Origin: Halobacillus halophilus
Lineage (GTDB): Bacteria; Bacillota; Bacilli; Bacillales; Halobacillaceae
DNA length: 64,000 nt
Assembly: GCF_020171985.1 (NCBI RefSeq)
Contig: NZ_JAIVAL010000001.1
Location: 496,001-560,000 of the forward strand
Reading direction: 5' to 3'
The notes beneath the pieces were generated by a model that made no database searches, was not told the DNA's origin, and saw only the letters and a program-made list of their open reading frames with translations. How positions within the stretch are numbered: the stretch's first letter is position 1; the number at the start of each line of letters is the position of its first letter. Below are positions 17,375 through 25,968 of the stretch, in pieces. Position numbers and translations under genes: made by a program.

Positions 17375-18922
17375 TTAAAGAGGGATGTTCCCATGTTTTT
17401 TATAAGGACGGTCTTCATGTTTATTTTTTAACATATCCAGTGCCTTAATTAATGTAATTCTCGTTTCCCTCGGATCAATCACATCGTCAACCATGCCGAG
17501 TCCTGCTGCTACATAAGGATTAGCAAACCTCTCGCGATATTCATCGATCTTGCTCTTTCGTGTCTCTTCAGGGTTTTCACTTTCCTTTATATCCTTTGCA
17601 AAAATAATATTCGCTGCGCCTTCAGGTCCCATAACCGCGATTTCGGCATTCGGCCATGCATAAACAAGGTCTGCACCAATGGACTTACTATTTAATGCAA
17701 CATATGCACCACCATAGGCTTTACGTGTAATGACCGTTAGTTTTGGCACGGTTGCTTCGGAATAGGCATACAAGATCTTCGCTCCGTGCCTTATAATGCC
17801 ACCGTGTTCTTGTTTAATACCGGGGAAGAAGCCAGTCACATCTTCGAAAGTAACCAATGGAATATTAAAAGCATCACAAAAACGAATAAAACGGGACGCT
17901 TTATCGCTGGAATCAATATCAAGACCGCCCGCCATGTATTTAGGCTGGTTACATACGAGTCCTACTGTTTTTCCATTTAAGCGAGCGAAGCCTACCACTA
18001 TATTTTTCGCAAAATCTTTATGGATCTCAAAGAAAGATTCTTTATCCACTACTTCATCGATTATGATCCTCACGTCATAAGGACGCAGCGGATCAAAAGG
18101 AATCTTGTCCGTTAGATCAGGCAGATAATTGTCATCTTCCATGACTTCTGCTTCTGGAGGTTTTTCTTTGTTATTCTGAGGAAGATAACTGACTAAATCT
18201 TTAACTGCATCAAGAGCAGCAGCTTCATCTTCCGTCTTTAAATGAGCGTTTCCACTCAATGTATTATGAACCTTAGCCCCGCCAAGATCCTCCGAGGATA
18301 TTTGTTCACCTGTTACGGTTTCGATTACTTTTGGCCCGGTTATGAACATTTGTGAGGTTTTTTCCACCATAATAACAAAATCGGTAATCGCAGGTGAGTA
18401 AACAGCTCCTCCTGCACAAGGACCCATAATAACAGAGATTTGGGGGATCACTCCTGAATAAATAGAATTACGGTAAAACACCTGGCCATAACCATCCAGA
18501 GAAGATACACCTTCTTGAATTCTTGCTCCGCCCGAATCATTTAAGCCTATAAAGGGAGTACCATTTTTTACGGCTAAATCCATTACGGCTGCTATTTTTT
18601 TGGCGTGCATCTCACCGAGCGCCCCACCATACACGGTAAAATCCTGAGCAAATAAATAGATATCCCGCCCGTTAATCTTTCCAAAACCTGTTACTACTCC
18701 TTCACCAGGAGCCGTTTTTCCATCCATCCCGAAAGCATCGTGACGATGTTCGATAAAAGGATTCAATTCAATAAATGAATCTTTATCTACAAGATAATCA
18801 ATCCGCTCTCTCGCTGTCCATTTTCCTTTGTCATGCTGCTTATCTATTCTCTCATCTCCGCCACCCATTTGGACCTGACGGCGTTTATCGTATAGTTCAT
18901 TAATTTTATCAAAAATATCCAC
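17375..18922 (-). CDS. yqjD: Acyl-CoA carboxylase carboxyltransferase subunit (propionyl-CoA type, YqjD)
   Basis: This 515-residue protein is the fused-alpha/beta carboxyltransferase that moves carboxyl from carboxybiotin to propionyl-CoA (PccB/MMD-type). It begins with the usual KINELYDKRRQVQMGGG and RERIDYLVD, has the two crotonase-fold oxyanion loops (NDSGGARIQEGV near 130 and KAYGGAYVALNSK near 412), GPCAGGAVYSPA near 168, and EVTGFFPGIKQEHGG-like acyl-CoA binding near 370. Start is GTG after ggaggagtgatcagct. No biotin carboxylase subunit is in this operon; accC/accB at 53-55 kb or another pair must supply it. Substrate preference is inferred from the mutase and epimerase neighbours. Confidence 0.92.
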   Translation of the reverse strand: MDIFDKINELYDKRRQVQMGGGDERIDKQHDKGKWTARERIDYLVDKDSFIELNPFIEHRHDAFGMDGKTAPGEGVVTGFGKINGRDIYLFAQDFTVYGGALGEMHAKKIAAVMDLAVKNGTPFIGLNDSGGARIQEGVSSLDGYGQVFYRNSIYSGVIPQISVIMGPCAGGAVYSPAITDFVIMVEKTSQMFITGPKVIETVTGEQISSEDLGGAKVHNTLSGNAHLKTEDEAAALDAVKDLVSYLPQNNKEKPPEAEVMEDDNYLPDLTDKIPFDPLRPYDVRIIIDEVVDKESFFEIHKDFAKNIVVGFARLNGKTVGLVCNQPKYMAGGLDIDSSDKASRFIRFCDAFNIPLVTFEDVTGFFPGIKQEHGGIIRHGAKILYAYSEATVPKLTVITRKAYGGAYVALNSKSIGADLVYAWPNAEIAVMGPEGAANIIFAKDIKESENPEETRKSKIDEYRERFANPYVAAGLGMVDDVIDPRETRITLIKALDMLKNKHEDRPYKKHGNIPL

Positions 18923-18928
18923 AGCTGA

Positions 18929-19741
18929 TCACTCCTCCGACTTTGGTTGACATAGCTCATAAAGAACGCCGCTGGCGGCTTTAGGATGTAAAAAAGCAAT
19001 TTGGCTTTCATGAGCTCCTAATTTTGGTTCCTCATGAATTAAAGGTACACCCTGCTGCTTATATTGTTCCAGACGAGTATGAATATCATTGACTTCCAAA
19101 GCAATGTGGTGTATTCCTTCACCCCTTTTAGTCAAAAACGATTGAATTGCCGATTGGTCGCTCAGCGGCTCAAGAAGTTCAATTCTCGTTTCTCCAATAT
19201 TTAAAAAGGCTACTCTTACTTGCTCAGATTCTACTTCTTCAACAGATTCAAGCTCAAGACCAAGAGTATGCTGATAAAATGGAAGCGTCAGGTCAATGCT
19301 TTCTACAGCTATACCGATATGAGCAATCTTCTTTGGTGTCTGCACGGTTTCTTTATGAATTAATTGCTTAATATATACGGCAATGGCATCGGTAGGGGAC
19401 CCACTTGTAAATATTTTAGTTACCCCTTTAGATTCCAGATAAGGAATGTCCTCAGCAGGAATGACCCCGCCCCCTATGACAGGGATGTCAGCTGCTTCTT
19501 GTTCTTTTAACGCCTCAACCACCTTAGGAAACAACGACTTATGAGCTCCTGACAGGGAAGATAGACCAATAACATCCACATCTTCTTGTATAGCAGCTCT
19601 TGCAATTTGTACTGCAGACTGCCTCAGGCCAGTATAAATAACTTCCATACCGTGATCTCTTAACGCCTGGGCTATAATTAATGCACCCCGGTCATGACCA
19701 TCAAGACCTGGTTTTGCTATTAAAACTCTTATAGGCTTCAT
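18929..19741 (-). CDS. Fusion of mutase B12-binding domain and methylmalonyl-CoA epimerase
   Basis: This 270-residue protein joins two domains. Residues 1-130 are a cobalamin-binding Rossmann domain of the methylmalonyl-CoA mutase small subunit: GLDGHDRGA (the DxHxxG lower-ligand motif) near 12-20, GLSSLSGAH near 59 and PVIGGGVIP near 87. Residues about 137-270 are a VOC-fold epimerase: KIAHIGIAVE (metal His) near 138, GIHHIALEV (second His) near 206, and a final VLYELCQP with the metal Glu. In most organisms these are separate proteins. It lies between the mutase large subunit and the carboxyltransferase. Of several in-frame starts, the ATG at 19741 has the best spacing from aaagga. It would complete the mutase and also interconvert (S)- and (R)-methylmalonyl-CoA. 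Confidence 0.9.
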   Translation of the reverse strand: MKPIRVLIAKPGLDGHDRGALIIAQALRDHGMEVIYTGLRQSAVQIARAAIQEDVDVIGLSSLSGAHKSLFPKVVEALKEQEAADIPVIGGGVIPAEDIPYLESKGVTKIFTSGSPTDAIAVYIKQLIHKETVQTPKKIAHIGIAVESIDLTLPFYQHTLGLELESVEEVESEQVRVAFLNIGETRIELLEPLSDQSAIQSFLTKRGEGIHHIALEVNDIHTRLEQYKQQGVPLIHEEPKLGAHESQIAFLHPKAASGVLYELCQPKSEE

Positions 19742-19756
19742 CACCATCATCCTTTC

Positions 19757-21412
19757 CTACATTCCCGTGTATTCCCCAAATTCATCGCGCATTACATTTG
19801 CGATTTCCCCTACGGTTGCGTAAGCTTTAACCGCTTCTACAATAAGAGGCATGACATTGTCATTCGAGCGTGCTGCTTTGCGCAACTCTTCCAAGCAGCT
19901 ATCCACTTGGGAACCATCCCTCGTATTTCTAACGTGCTGAGTTTTATCGATTTGCGCTTTTTCAAGAGCTTCATCGACCCTCAACAAGTCCTGGTGAATT
20001 TCTTCATCTAATTGATATTCATTGAGCCCTACTACAATATCTTCATTGGCCTCCAGCCGTTTCTGAGCATCATAAGCAGCTTTATGAATTTCTCGCTGCA
20101 TATAACCTTCCTCAACAGCCTGCACTGCTCCGCCTAGTTTTTTTATGCGATCAATGTATTCGTTAGCTTCCTTTTCAATCTGATCGGTAAGTGCTTCGAC
20201 GTAATAAGAGCCTCCGAGGGGATCAATCGTATCCGCAACCCCGCTCTCATTTGCTATAATCTGCTGGGTTCTTAGCGCAATTCGTGCTGAATCCTCTGTT
20301 GGAAGCGCAAGAGCTTCATCTCTTGAATTAGTGTGCAGACTCTGCGTACCTCCCATAACAGCAGCAAGCGCTTGCAAAGTAACACGAACAATATTATTGT
20401 CTGGCTGCTGGGCCGTCAAAGTACTACCGCCTGTCTGCGTATGGAACCGCAGCTTCCAACTTTTAGGGTTCTCCGCTCCGTAATACTCTTTCATAATTTT
20501 AGCCCACATTCTTCGTGCTGCCCTGAATTTAGCTGCTTCTTCAAAAAATTGATTATGAGCATTGAAGAAAAAGGCCAGCCTCGGTGCAAACTGGTCCACT
20601 TCCAGCCCTGCTTCTATAGCCGCATCTACATAAGCCATTCCATTAGCAAGAGTAAAGGCAACCTCCTGGACTGCTGTAGAACCCGCCTCCCGTATGTGAT
20701 ATCCAGAAATACTAATAGTATTAAACTTGGGCAGATGAGTTTGACAATAAGCAAAAATGTCAGTGATTAGTCTCATAGAAGGTTTCGGTGGATAAATATA
20801 GGTTCCTCTTGCGATATATTCTTTCAGGATGTCATTTTGAATAGTACCCGTAAGCTTATCAGGCTTCACCCCTTGTTTTTCCCCAACGGCAATATACATA
20901 GCAAGCAAAATGGAAGCCGGTGCATTTATCGTCATCGATGTGCTGACTTGATCCAATGGAATCTCATGGAAGAGTTGTTCCATATCATGAAGAGAATCAA
21001 TGGCTACACCCACTTTCCCTACTTCTCCCTCTGCCATTGGGTCATCCGAGTCATAACCTATTTGAGTAGGAAGGTCAAAAGCTACTGATAACCCCGTCTG
21101 ACCTTGCTTCAGTAAGTATCGAAAACGTTCATTTGTTTCTTCGGCTGAACCAAACCCTGCATATTGACGCATAGTCCAATATCGGCTTCGGTACATCGTA
21201 GGCTGAATTCCCCTCGTATAAGGGTACTGGCCCGGAAAGCCAATTTCCTCTATGTATTGCTCTTCATTTTGAGTCGGTTCATATAATCGGTCAATTGGTA
21301 ATTCAGAACTTGTTATAAATGACGATTTACGCTCAGGGAATCGTGCCGTTGTTTTTTCGACATCTTTTTCCCAAGCTTGTTTAGAATGATCATAGTTGGA
21401 TGAACGGGTCAT
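19757..21412 (-). CDS. Methylmalonyl-CoA mutase, large catalytic subunit
   Basis: This 551-residue protein is the TIM-barrel catalytic part of an adenosylcobalamin-dependent acyl-CoA mutase that lacks its own B12-binding domain. [23 protein letters not shown] near residue 61-83 is the substrate-channel signature, with the active-site Tyr. [12 protein letters not shown] near 116, [12 protein letters not shown] near 235 (active-site His) and [17 protein letters not shown] near 337 also fit. The B12 domain is supplied by the next gene, 15 bases downstream, as a domain fused to the epimerase. Together they would convert methylmalonyl-CoA to succinyl-CoA, though isobutyryl-CoA mutase is a close relative. 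Start follows aagaggaggc. Confidence 0.93.
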   Translation of the reverse strand: MTRSSNYDHSKQAWEKDVEKTTARFPERKSSFITSSELPIDRLYEPTQNEEQYIEEIGFPGQYPYTRGIQPTMYRSRYWTMRQYAGFGSAEETNERFRYLLKQGQTGLSVAFDLPTQIGYDSDDPMAEGEVGKVGVAIDSLHDMEQLFHEIPLDQVSTSMTINAPASILLAMYIAVGEKQGVKPDKLTGTIQNDILKEYIARGTYIYPPKPSMRLITDIFAYCQTHLPKFNTISISGYHIREAGSTAVQEVAFTLANGMAYVDAAIEAGLEVDQFAPRLAFFFNAHNQFFEEAAKFRAARRMWAKIMKEYYGAENPKSWKLRFHTQTGGSTLTAQQPDNNIVRVTLQALAAVMGGTQSLHTNSRDEALALPTEDSARIALRTQQIIANESGVADTIDPLGGSYYVEALTDQIEKEANEYIDRIKKLGGAVQAVEEGYMQREIHKAAYDAQKRLEANEDIVVGLNEYQLDEEIHQDLLRVDEALEKAQIDKTQHVRNTRDGSQVDSCLEELRKAARSNDNVMPLIVEAVKAYATVGEIANVMRDEFGEYTGM

Positions 21413-21460
21413 ATTTAAATGCCTCCTCTTATCAGTAAGTCCCTCTCTAGCATACCAGAA

Positions 21461-21474
21461 ATAAAGCGCTTACC
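21461..21474 (-). promoter_or_regulatory. cre-like site in the methylmalonyl-CoA operon promoter region
   Basis: On the minus strand GGTAAGCGCTTTAT resembles the catabolite-responsive element TGWAARCGYTWNCW with two mismatches. It lies about 50 bases upstream of the mutase start, just before a TATGCT that could be a -10 box, so CcpA repression is possible. Weak evidence. Confidence 0.35.
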
Positions 21475-21590
21475 TACCTAAAAATTAGTAAAATTCTCAT
21501 TTATATTGTAATTGATTTCCTGGCCTTGTCCAAATGAATGTTTTTCGATAGAATATTGGGTAGGATGGAGCAAGAAGGAGGTTAAAAACC

Positions 21591-21731
21591 TTGGCAGGAA
21601 ACAATAAGCAGCATCAACCAACGAAAAAGAAGAAATCCAAGCGAGAAAAGCGTACGAAAGCCGTAATCTATTTGATGATCCTTTCTATGGTTCTGTCGAC
21701 TCTCTTAGCTGGTGCTTCATTTTTCTTATAA
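21591..21731 (+). CDS. prli42: Prli42-type stressosome-anchoring miniprotein
   Basis: A 46-residue frame starts at TTG 8 bases after aaggagg. A Lys/Arg-rich N-terminus (KKKKSKREKR) precedes a single membrane helix KAVIYLMILSMVLSTLLAG (residues 23-41) ending ASFFL. The helix closely resembles Listeria Prli42 and its bacillus homologues, in which YxMxxxMxxSTLLxGxSxF is the recognisable pattern; Prli42 anchors the stressosome to the membrane and conveys oxidative stress to sigma-B. Here the N-terminal basic tail is longer than in Listeria. It stands between the mutase operon and the L,D-transpeptidase. Confidence 0.8.
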   Translation: MAGNNKQHQPTKKKKSKREKRTKAVIYLMILSMVLSTLLAGASFFL

Positions 21732-21749
21732 TGTTTACAGGAAAATATA

Positions 21750-21791
21750 AAAAAACGGCCGGAAGCCTAGTCTAGCTTCCGGCCGTTTTTT
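21750..21791. terminator. Bidirectional terminator between prli42 and L,D-transpeptidase
   Basis: AAAAAACGGCCGGAAGC pairs with GCTTCCGGCCGTTTTTT, a strong stem with A and T tails between convergent genes. Confidence 0.9.
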
Positions 21792-22311
21792 ATGTGGCTG
21801 GGTTAAGCAGCCTGTTCAATCCATCCCTTAACCACGAGTCATAAATGCTTTTCATTTCGTTATGGCTTTTCACAATAACCACTTCGGATTCTAATGAGAT
21901 TATATCAAACAGTCTCTCTACGTCTTTATTATGAAGTCGTATACATCCAGCCGACACCGACTTACCTATTGATTCAGGCTGGTTAGTGCCATGTATTCCA
22001 TATATTCTTCCATCAGTGCCCCGGGCGTCAAAACCAATCCAACGGGTCCCGAGTGGGTTTTCTCGCGTTCCACCGGGAATATTCTTTTTCCTATAATAAG
22101 GGTCTTTAGCTTTAACCTTTACGTGAAATTGACCTTCCGGGGTTAATTCGGAAGTTTTGCCTATGGCGGCTGAGGCACTAAACACCTCATTTCCTTCTTC
22201 AAAAACAGAAAGTTCATGTGTTGCTTTATTAACTATAATTACTGGTTCATCATTGACTTGCGGCGGGAGTAATGGGAGGAACATCATCATGACTAACATC
22301 GTCAAATGCAT
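21790..22311 (-). CDS. Exported L,D-transpeptidase (YkuD domain)
   Basis: This 173-residue protein has an N-terminal hydrophobic segment (MHLTMLVMMMFLPLLPP) suitable as a signal peptide, then a YkuD catalytic domain: IIVNKATHELSVFEEG near 25-40, TPEGQFHV near 58, IGIHGT-like YGIHGTNQP near 104-112 and SAGCIRLHNKDVERLF near 119-134 with the catalytic His and Cys. It would form 3-3 crosslinks in peptidoglycan or attach to spore wall. There is no LysM domain, unlike YkuD itself. The ATG at 22311 has agaggg 8 bases before it; an upstream in-frame GTG lies inside that ribosome site and is unlikely. Confidence 0.9.
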   Translation of the reverse strand: MHLTMLVMMMFLPLLPPQVNDEPVIIVNKATHELSVFEEGNEVFSASAAIGKTSELTPEGQFHVKVKAKDPYYRKKNIPGGTRENPLGTRWIGFDARGTDGRIYGIHGTNQPESIGKSVSAGCIRLHNKDVERLFDIISLESEVVIVKSHNEMKSIYDSWLRDGLNRLLNPAT

Positions 22312-22365
22312 AAGCTTCACCCTCTTTTAGTTCAAGTTTTCCCCTGCTTATGAGGGTTATACATA

Positions 22366-22470
22366 TATTGAACTACCCCCACTTACTCGCTGACGCTCTT
22401 TGAAGTAGGGGGATTCCTAAGAACACAAACCTAACGGTTCGTTCAAATGATTAGGCTAGCCCCGTCGCAC
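22366..22470 (-). ncRNA. Candidate omega/reRNA of the TnpB element
   Basis: In TnpB systems the guide RNA derives from the 3' end of tnpB and the right end of the element. Here the minus strand runs from the tnpB stop through GGAATCC-type sequence into the strong hairpin at 22376-22411 and ends near TTCAA at 22368, after which about 20 flanking bases would be the guide. The scaffold part looks intact although the protein is truncated. Boundaries are estimates. Confidence 0.4.
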
Positions 22471-22912
22471 CGACGGTTGGAAGGATCCTTTGAATCTCCT
22501 TCAATATATTGAAGCTCGCATTTAGATCGCGGTTGTGGTGGCTGCCACAATTCGGGCAATCCCACGTTCGAACAGCGAGATTCTTCACCTCACCGTTTTG
22601 GTATCCACAATAGGAACACAGTTGCGAACTCGCAAAAATTTTCGATACGGGTATCAATTGTTTTCCGTACCATTCTGCTTTGTATTCGAGCATAGTAGTG
22701 AACATCGACCAGCTCGCATCACTAATCGATTTGGATAGTTTTCGGTTTTTGAGCATATTGGAAATTTGGAGATTTTCTACCCCAATCACATCGTGTTTTT
22801 TGATGATTTCGGTAGAAATCTTATGCAGATAATCTTTGCGAGAGTTCGTAATCTTTTCATGGAGTCTGGCTACTTTAATCCGTTGACACAGGAACTTACG
22901 TTCTCGTTTCAA
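22451..22912 (-). pseudogene. TnpB C-terminal half, N-terminus deleted
   Basis: The 153-residue open frame aligns with the C-terminal half of Tnp[23 protein letters not shown] helix, [11 protein letters not shown] (RuvC-II Glu), [16 protein letters not shown], then the zinc ribbon [24 protein letters not shown] and the RuvC-III Asp in [13 protein letters not shown]. The N-terminal wedge/REC part and RuvC-I Asp are missing: the frame opens right beside the element's left end, so the first half was deleted. It cannot be an active nuclease. The frame itself has no stops, so the deletion may be fairly recent or the fragment may be tolerated. Confidence 0.85.
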
Positions 22913-23034
22913 TATAGCATATAGCCTTAGGAATAGAAAACGAAAACCTTAGCCTGAAGGCGACGGCATTCATCTCCCCCTTACCACCGGTCTTCGACAC
23001 AGTGCTTGAAGAGGGAGGCTTCTGCCGATAAATG

Positions 23035-23973
23035 CTAAAAAGAGCTCTTAAAAATTAAATACTGTTCAATTTCATGCAATAAATGAAAGAGGCTGGCACG
23101 AGCTTCAAATTCCTCTCTCGTTTCGGGAAGTTCGTCCTCTCTGAATTCCTCTTTCATATCATTTAACTGATGCAGAAATAGTACAGCAGTATTTCCAGGA
23201 TGAACAGCCTCAGCTAGGTCGTCAAAGAAATCGGCAATTCTACCACCGTGTTTGGACGGGGGCGTAATACGACTAACCAGAGGCAGCATTCTCTGTAATA
23301 AATCAAATTGTTTTGTCCTCATGTGAAAGTAATGATAATGACGGTTATGAATCCGTAAGAGATGATTTTCTACATCTCGAAAAGCTAGTGATGTGGCTTT
23401 CTCCAGGATCTCTTCTGTTTCAGCCATTTCTTTCCCTGTCCAGGAATCCCTGCCTTCTCTTAAGTAAGTCGAAATCTCTTTAAGAATTACCCTGAAATTT
23501 TCTTCCACTCTTTTCTGATAATCCTCTAATTTATTTTCTAAACTTGGCATATATAAATTTAATAATAAAGCAGTACCTATTCCTACAATAATTAAAATAA
23601 TTTCGTTCAAAATAATATTCCATCCAATATCACCGGAGATATATAAATGGAGGATAATAACTGAACTGGTGACGATTCCCTGTGTTAACTTCAACCTTAC
23701 AGTCACCGGAATGAATGCAAAAAGCATCAAACCAATGGCAATTGGATTATAGCCAATGAGTATTTCAAAGAAAATGTAGGAAAATCCCATAGCTATCAAA
23801 CAGGCAGAAAAACGGTACCATGAAGTAAGAAAAGAGCGCTTTCGGGTGATTTGGATACAGAGAATGGTTAAAATTCCGGCTGAAACAAAGTTCTCCAACT
23901 GAAGCAGCTGTGCAATCCAAATGGCAATTGGCGTACCAAGCGCTGTTTTTATCGTACGATAGCCGATCTTCAA
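23035..23973 (-). CDS. yqjA: Aromatic acid exporter-family membrane protein, YqjA-like
   Basis: This 312-residue protein has about five hydrophobic helices in residues 1-160 (starting GYRTIKTALGTPIAIWIAQLL) and a cytoplasmic helical C-terminal half, the DUF939/ArAE arrangement. It matches B. subtilis YqjA in length and in position near the yqjD/E genes. The start is TTG after gaggtg; no better ATG lies in frame nearby. Members are putative efflux proteins for aromatic acids, but this branch has no proven substrate. An IS element abuts the gene one base after its stop, so the 3' untranslated region has been replaced. Confidence 0.85.
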   Translation of the reverse strand: MKIGYRTIKTALGTPIAIWIAQLLQLENFVSAGILTILCIQITRKRSFLTSWYRFSACLIAMGFSYIFFEILIGYNPIAIGLMLFAFIPVTVRLKLTQGIVTSSVIILHLYISGDIGWNIILNEIILIIVGIGTALLLNLYMPSLENKLEDYQKRVEENFRVILKEISTYLREGRDSWTGKEMAETEEILEKATSLAFRDVENHLLRIHNRHYHYFHMRTKQFDLLQRMLPLVSRITPPSKHGGRIADFFDDLAEAVHPGNTAVLFLHQLNDMKEEFREDELPETREEFEARASLFHLLHEIEQYLIFKSSF

Positions 23974-24008
23974 ATCTATTTTTCACCTCGATTCTCTAAT
24001 TTATATCA

Positions 24009-24042
24009 AAAAAGGGACCTTTGTAAGTACAAAGATCCCTTA
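24009..24042 (-). terminator. Terminator after brxB
   Basis: AAGGGACCTTTGTA and TACAAAGATCCCTT form a stem with one mismatch; on the minus strand it is followed by TTTTTT. Confidence 0.85.
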
Positions 24043-24051
24043 AACGTATGA

Positions 24052-24483
24052 TTATACTTCTTCACAATACTCATCAAAGCTGCGCTGAAGCTTACCGATT
24101 ACTTCCATTGGCTCAAAACCTTCGATATCATGACGTTCGACCATTGTCTGGATTTTTCCATCTTTTAAAAGTGCAAATGAAGGTGAGGATGGAGGGTAAC
24201 CTTCGAAATATTCTCTTGCACGGTTGGTAGCTTCCCGGTCCTGACCTGCAAATACAGTAACCAGCTGGTCCGGTCGTTTATCATAGTGAATGGCATGAGC
24301 TGCTGCCGGCCGAGCAATACCTCCAGCACAACCACAAACCGAGTTAATCATAACGAGTGTTGTACCTTCTTTATTTAAAGCTTCATCAACTTCTTCGGGT
24401 GTTGTTAATTCGTTGTAACCCGCTTGTTTGATCTCATCGCGCGCTTGCGTTACAACGTCGTTCATGAAAATATTAAAATCCAT
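24052..24483 (-). CDS. brxB: Bacilliredoxin BrxB (YqiW)
   Basis: This 143-residue thioredoxin-fold protein carries the CGCAGG motif near residue 50-55 that defines BrxA/BrxB, followed by ARPAAAHA. BrxB removes bacillithiol from S-bacillithiolated proteins; the first Cys of CGC attacks the mixed disulfide. The length and C-terminal FDEYCEEV region match YqiW. Start follows aaaggagccatgctac. In B. subtilis yqiW sits downstream of the bkd operon, as here, but a terminator separates the two, so it has its own promoter. Confidence 0.95.
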   Translation of the reverse strand: MDFNIFMNDVVTQARDEIKQAGYNELTTPEEVDEALNKEGTTLVMINSVCGCAGGIARPAAAHAIHYDKRPDQLVTVFAGQDREATNRAREYFEGYPPSSPSFALLKDGKIQTMVERHDIEGFEPMEVIGKLQRSFDEYCEEV

Positions 24484-24582
24484 GTAGCATGGCTCCTTTA
24501 TTAAGTACTAGAGCCATTTTACCAAGATATTCATTGTCTTTCAATCCAATTGAGTTAACACATAGAAAAGTTATGGGGATTT

Positions 24583-24630
24583 AAGAAGAAAGCTGCTCCC
24601 AGATAAACACTTAGGAACAGCTTTCTTCTT
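24583..24630 (-). terminator. Terminator of the bkd operon
   Basis: AAGAAGAAAGCTG-TCCC and the matching GGAACAGCTTTCTTCTT form a long stem right after the bkdB stop, with a T-rich tail. Confidence 0.85.
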
Positions 24631-24632
24631 AA

Positions 24633-25952
24633 TTAATAGACAGAAGTATTATCTTCAGACATTTTTTCCAGAATCTCCTTAACACGTGCCAGGAAATTAC
24701 CTGCAACCAGTCCGTCTAATACCCTGTGATCTAAGGAGAGACACAGGTTTACCATGTCACGAGCCCCGAACATGCCATTCTGATATACAGGTCTTTTCAC
24801 TATGGATTCCACCTGAAGAATAGCTGCCTGTGGATGGTTAATAACCCCCATAGATTGGACAGAGCCGAAAGACCCGGTGTTATTGACGGTAAAGGTGCCG
24901 CCTTCCATATCTTTAGAAGTCAACTTACCATCTCTTGCTTTACCAGCTAAATCAGTTATATCTTTGGCAATTCCTTTAATGCTCTTTTCATCAGCATCAC
25001 GGATAACGGGTACAAATAGTTGATCTTCTTTAGCTACCGCAATATTTAAGTTGATGGCTTTTCGCTGAATGATCTTGTCTCCGCCCCAAGTGCTGTTTAA
25101 CTGTGGATATTCTTTTAAAGCTTGCGCTACAGCTTTCACAAAGAAAGCAAAATAGGTTAAGCTAAATCCTTCTTTTTCTTTAAACTGTTTTTTCTTTGCA
25201 TTCCGAAGTTCCACTAGATTCGTAACATCTACTTCTACCATCATCCACGCATGTGGAATCTCAGTTTTAGATTTCACCATGTTCGATGCGATCGCTTTAC
25301 GAACACCGCTTACAGGGATTTCAATGTCCCCTTCACCTGTTTGGACGTTGGAAGCGGCAGCAGCTGGCGCTTGTTTTTCAGAAGCAGGAGCTGCAGGCTG
25401 AGCAGAAGGCTCTACATTTTCCTCTGGATCTTTCTTGGCTTGTGGAATTTCTCCGCTTTCAATAATCTTCTCAATGTCCTTACGCGTGATCCGCCCTCCA
25501 CGGCCCGATCCTTCAACTTGATTCAAGTCTATGTCATGATCTTGAGCAAGCGTCATGACAGCAGGAGAGTACCGCTTTTTGTTTCCTTTATCCTGCTTAG
25601 ACTGATCGGATTTTTGGGAAGAAGTTGTTTTCTTCTCTTCTTGTTTCTTTTCTTGCTTAACCGGCGCTTCTTCTACATTAGATTCCTCCGGCTTTTCTTC
25701 AGAAGTTGACCCCTCTACCTCTATATGACACATTAAATCGCCAACCGCCAGGGTTTCCCCTTCTTCCGCTACAAGTTCTTTTATTACCCCTGTGAAGGAA
25801 GATGGTACTTCTGCGTTCACTTTATCAGTCATAACTTCAGCTATTGGATCATATTTATTTACTTGATCACCAGGCTCAACAAGCCATGTACTGATCGTAC
25901 CTTCTGTGACACTTTCACCAAGCTGAGGCATATTGATCTTTTCTACGCCCAC
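24633..25952 (-). CDS. bkdB: Branched-chain 2-oxoacid dehydrogenase E2 (lipoamide acyltransferase)
   Basis: This 439-residue E2 core subunit transfers acyl groups from E1 to CoA. Residues 1-80 form a lipoyl domain with VMTDKVNAEVPS, the Lys being lipoylated; a long Glu/Lys/Gln-rich linker (about 83-125) follows. RYSPAVMTLAQDHDIDL ... GRGGRITRKDI (128-165) is the E1/E3-binding domain, and the catalytic domain ends in SLDHRVLDGLVAG with the active-site His. Start is GTG 7 bases after aaggagg. It is the last gene of the bkd operon. Neighbouring bkd genes and BkdR make the branched-chain assignment firm. Confidence 0.95.
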   Translation of the reverse strand: MGVEKINMPQLGESVTEGTISTWLVEPGDQVNKYDPIAEVMTDKVNAEVPSSFTGVIKELVAEEGETLAVGDLMCHIEVEGSTSEEKPEESNVEEAPVKQEKKQEEKKTTSSQKSDQSKQDKGNKKRYSPAVMTLAQDHDIDLNQVEGSGRGGRITRKDIEKIIESGEIPQAKKDPEENVEPSAQPAAPASEKQAPAAAASNVQTGEGDIEIPVSGVRKAIASNMVKSKTEIPHAWMMVEVDVTNLVELRNAKKKQFKEKEGFSLTYFAFFVKAVAQALKEYPQLNSTWGGDKIIQRKAINLNIAVAKEDQLFVPVIRDADEKSIKGIAKDITDLAGKARDGKLTSKDMEGGTFTVNNTGSFGSVQSMGVINHPQAAILQVESIVKRPVYQNGMFGARDMVNLCLSLDHRVLDGLVAGNFLARVKEILEKMSEDNTSVY

Positions 25953-25968
25953 ACGAACTCCTCCTTAA

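Larger units (their letters stand above)
22366..23034 (-). mobile_element. IS605/IS1341-type element with truncated tnpB
   Basis: The element lies between the L,D-transpeptidase and yqjA. Its left end (22989-23033) matches the copy at the window start, and an ATTTAT at 23028-23033 resembles the TTTAT-type target preference of this family. The right end has a hairpin CCCCCACTT ... GAAGTAGGGGG (22376-22411) with the GCGTCAGCG loop typical of IS605-family right ends, then TTCAA at 22368-22372 on the minus strand. No tnpA is present. The left end sits one base after the yqjA stop codon. Confidence 0.8.
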
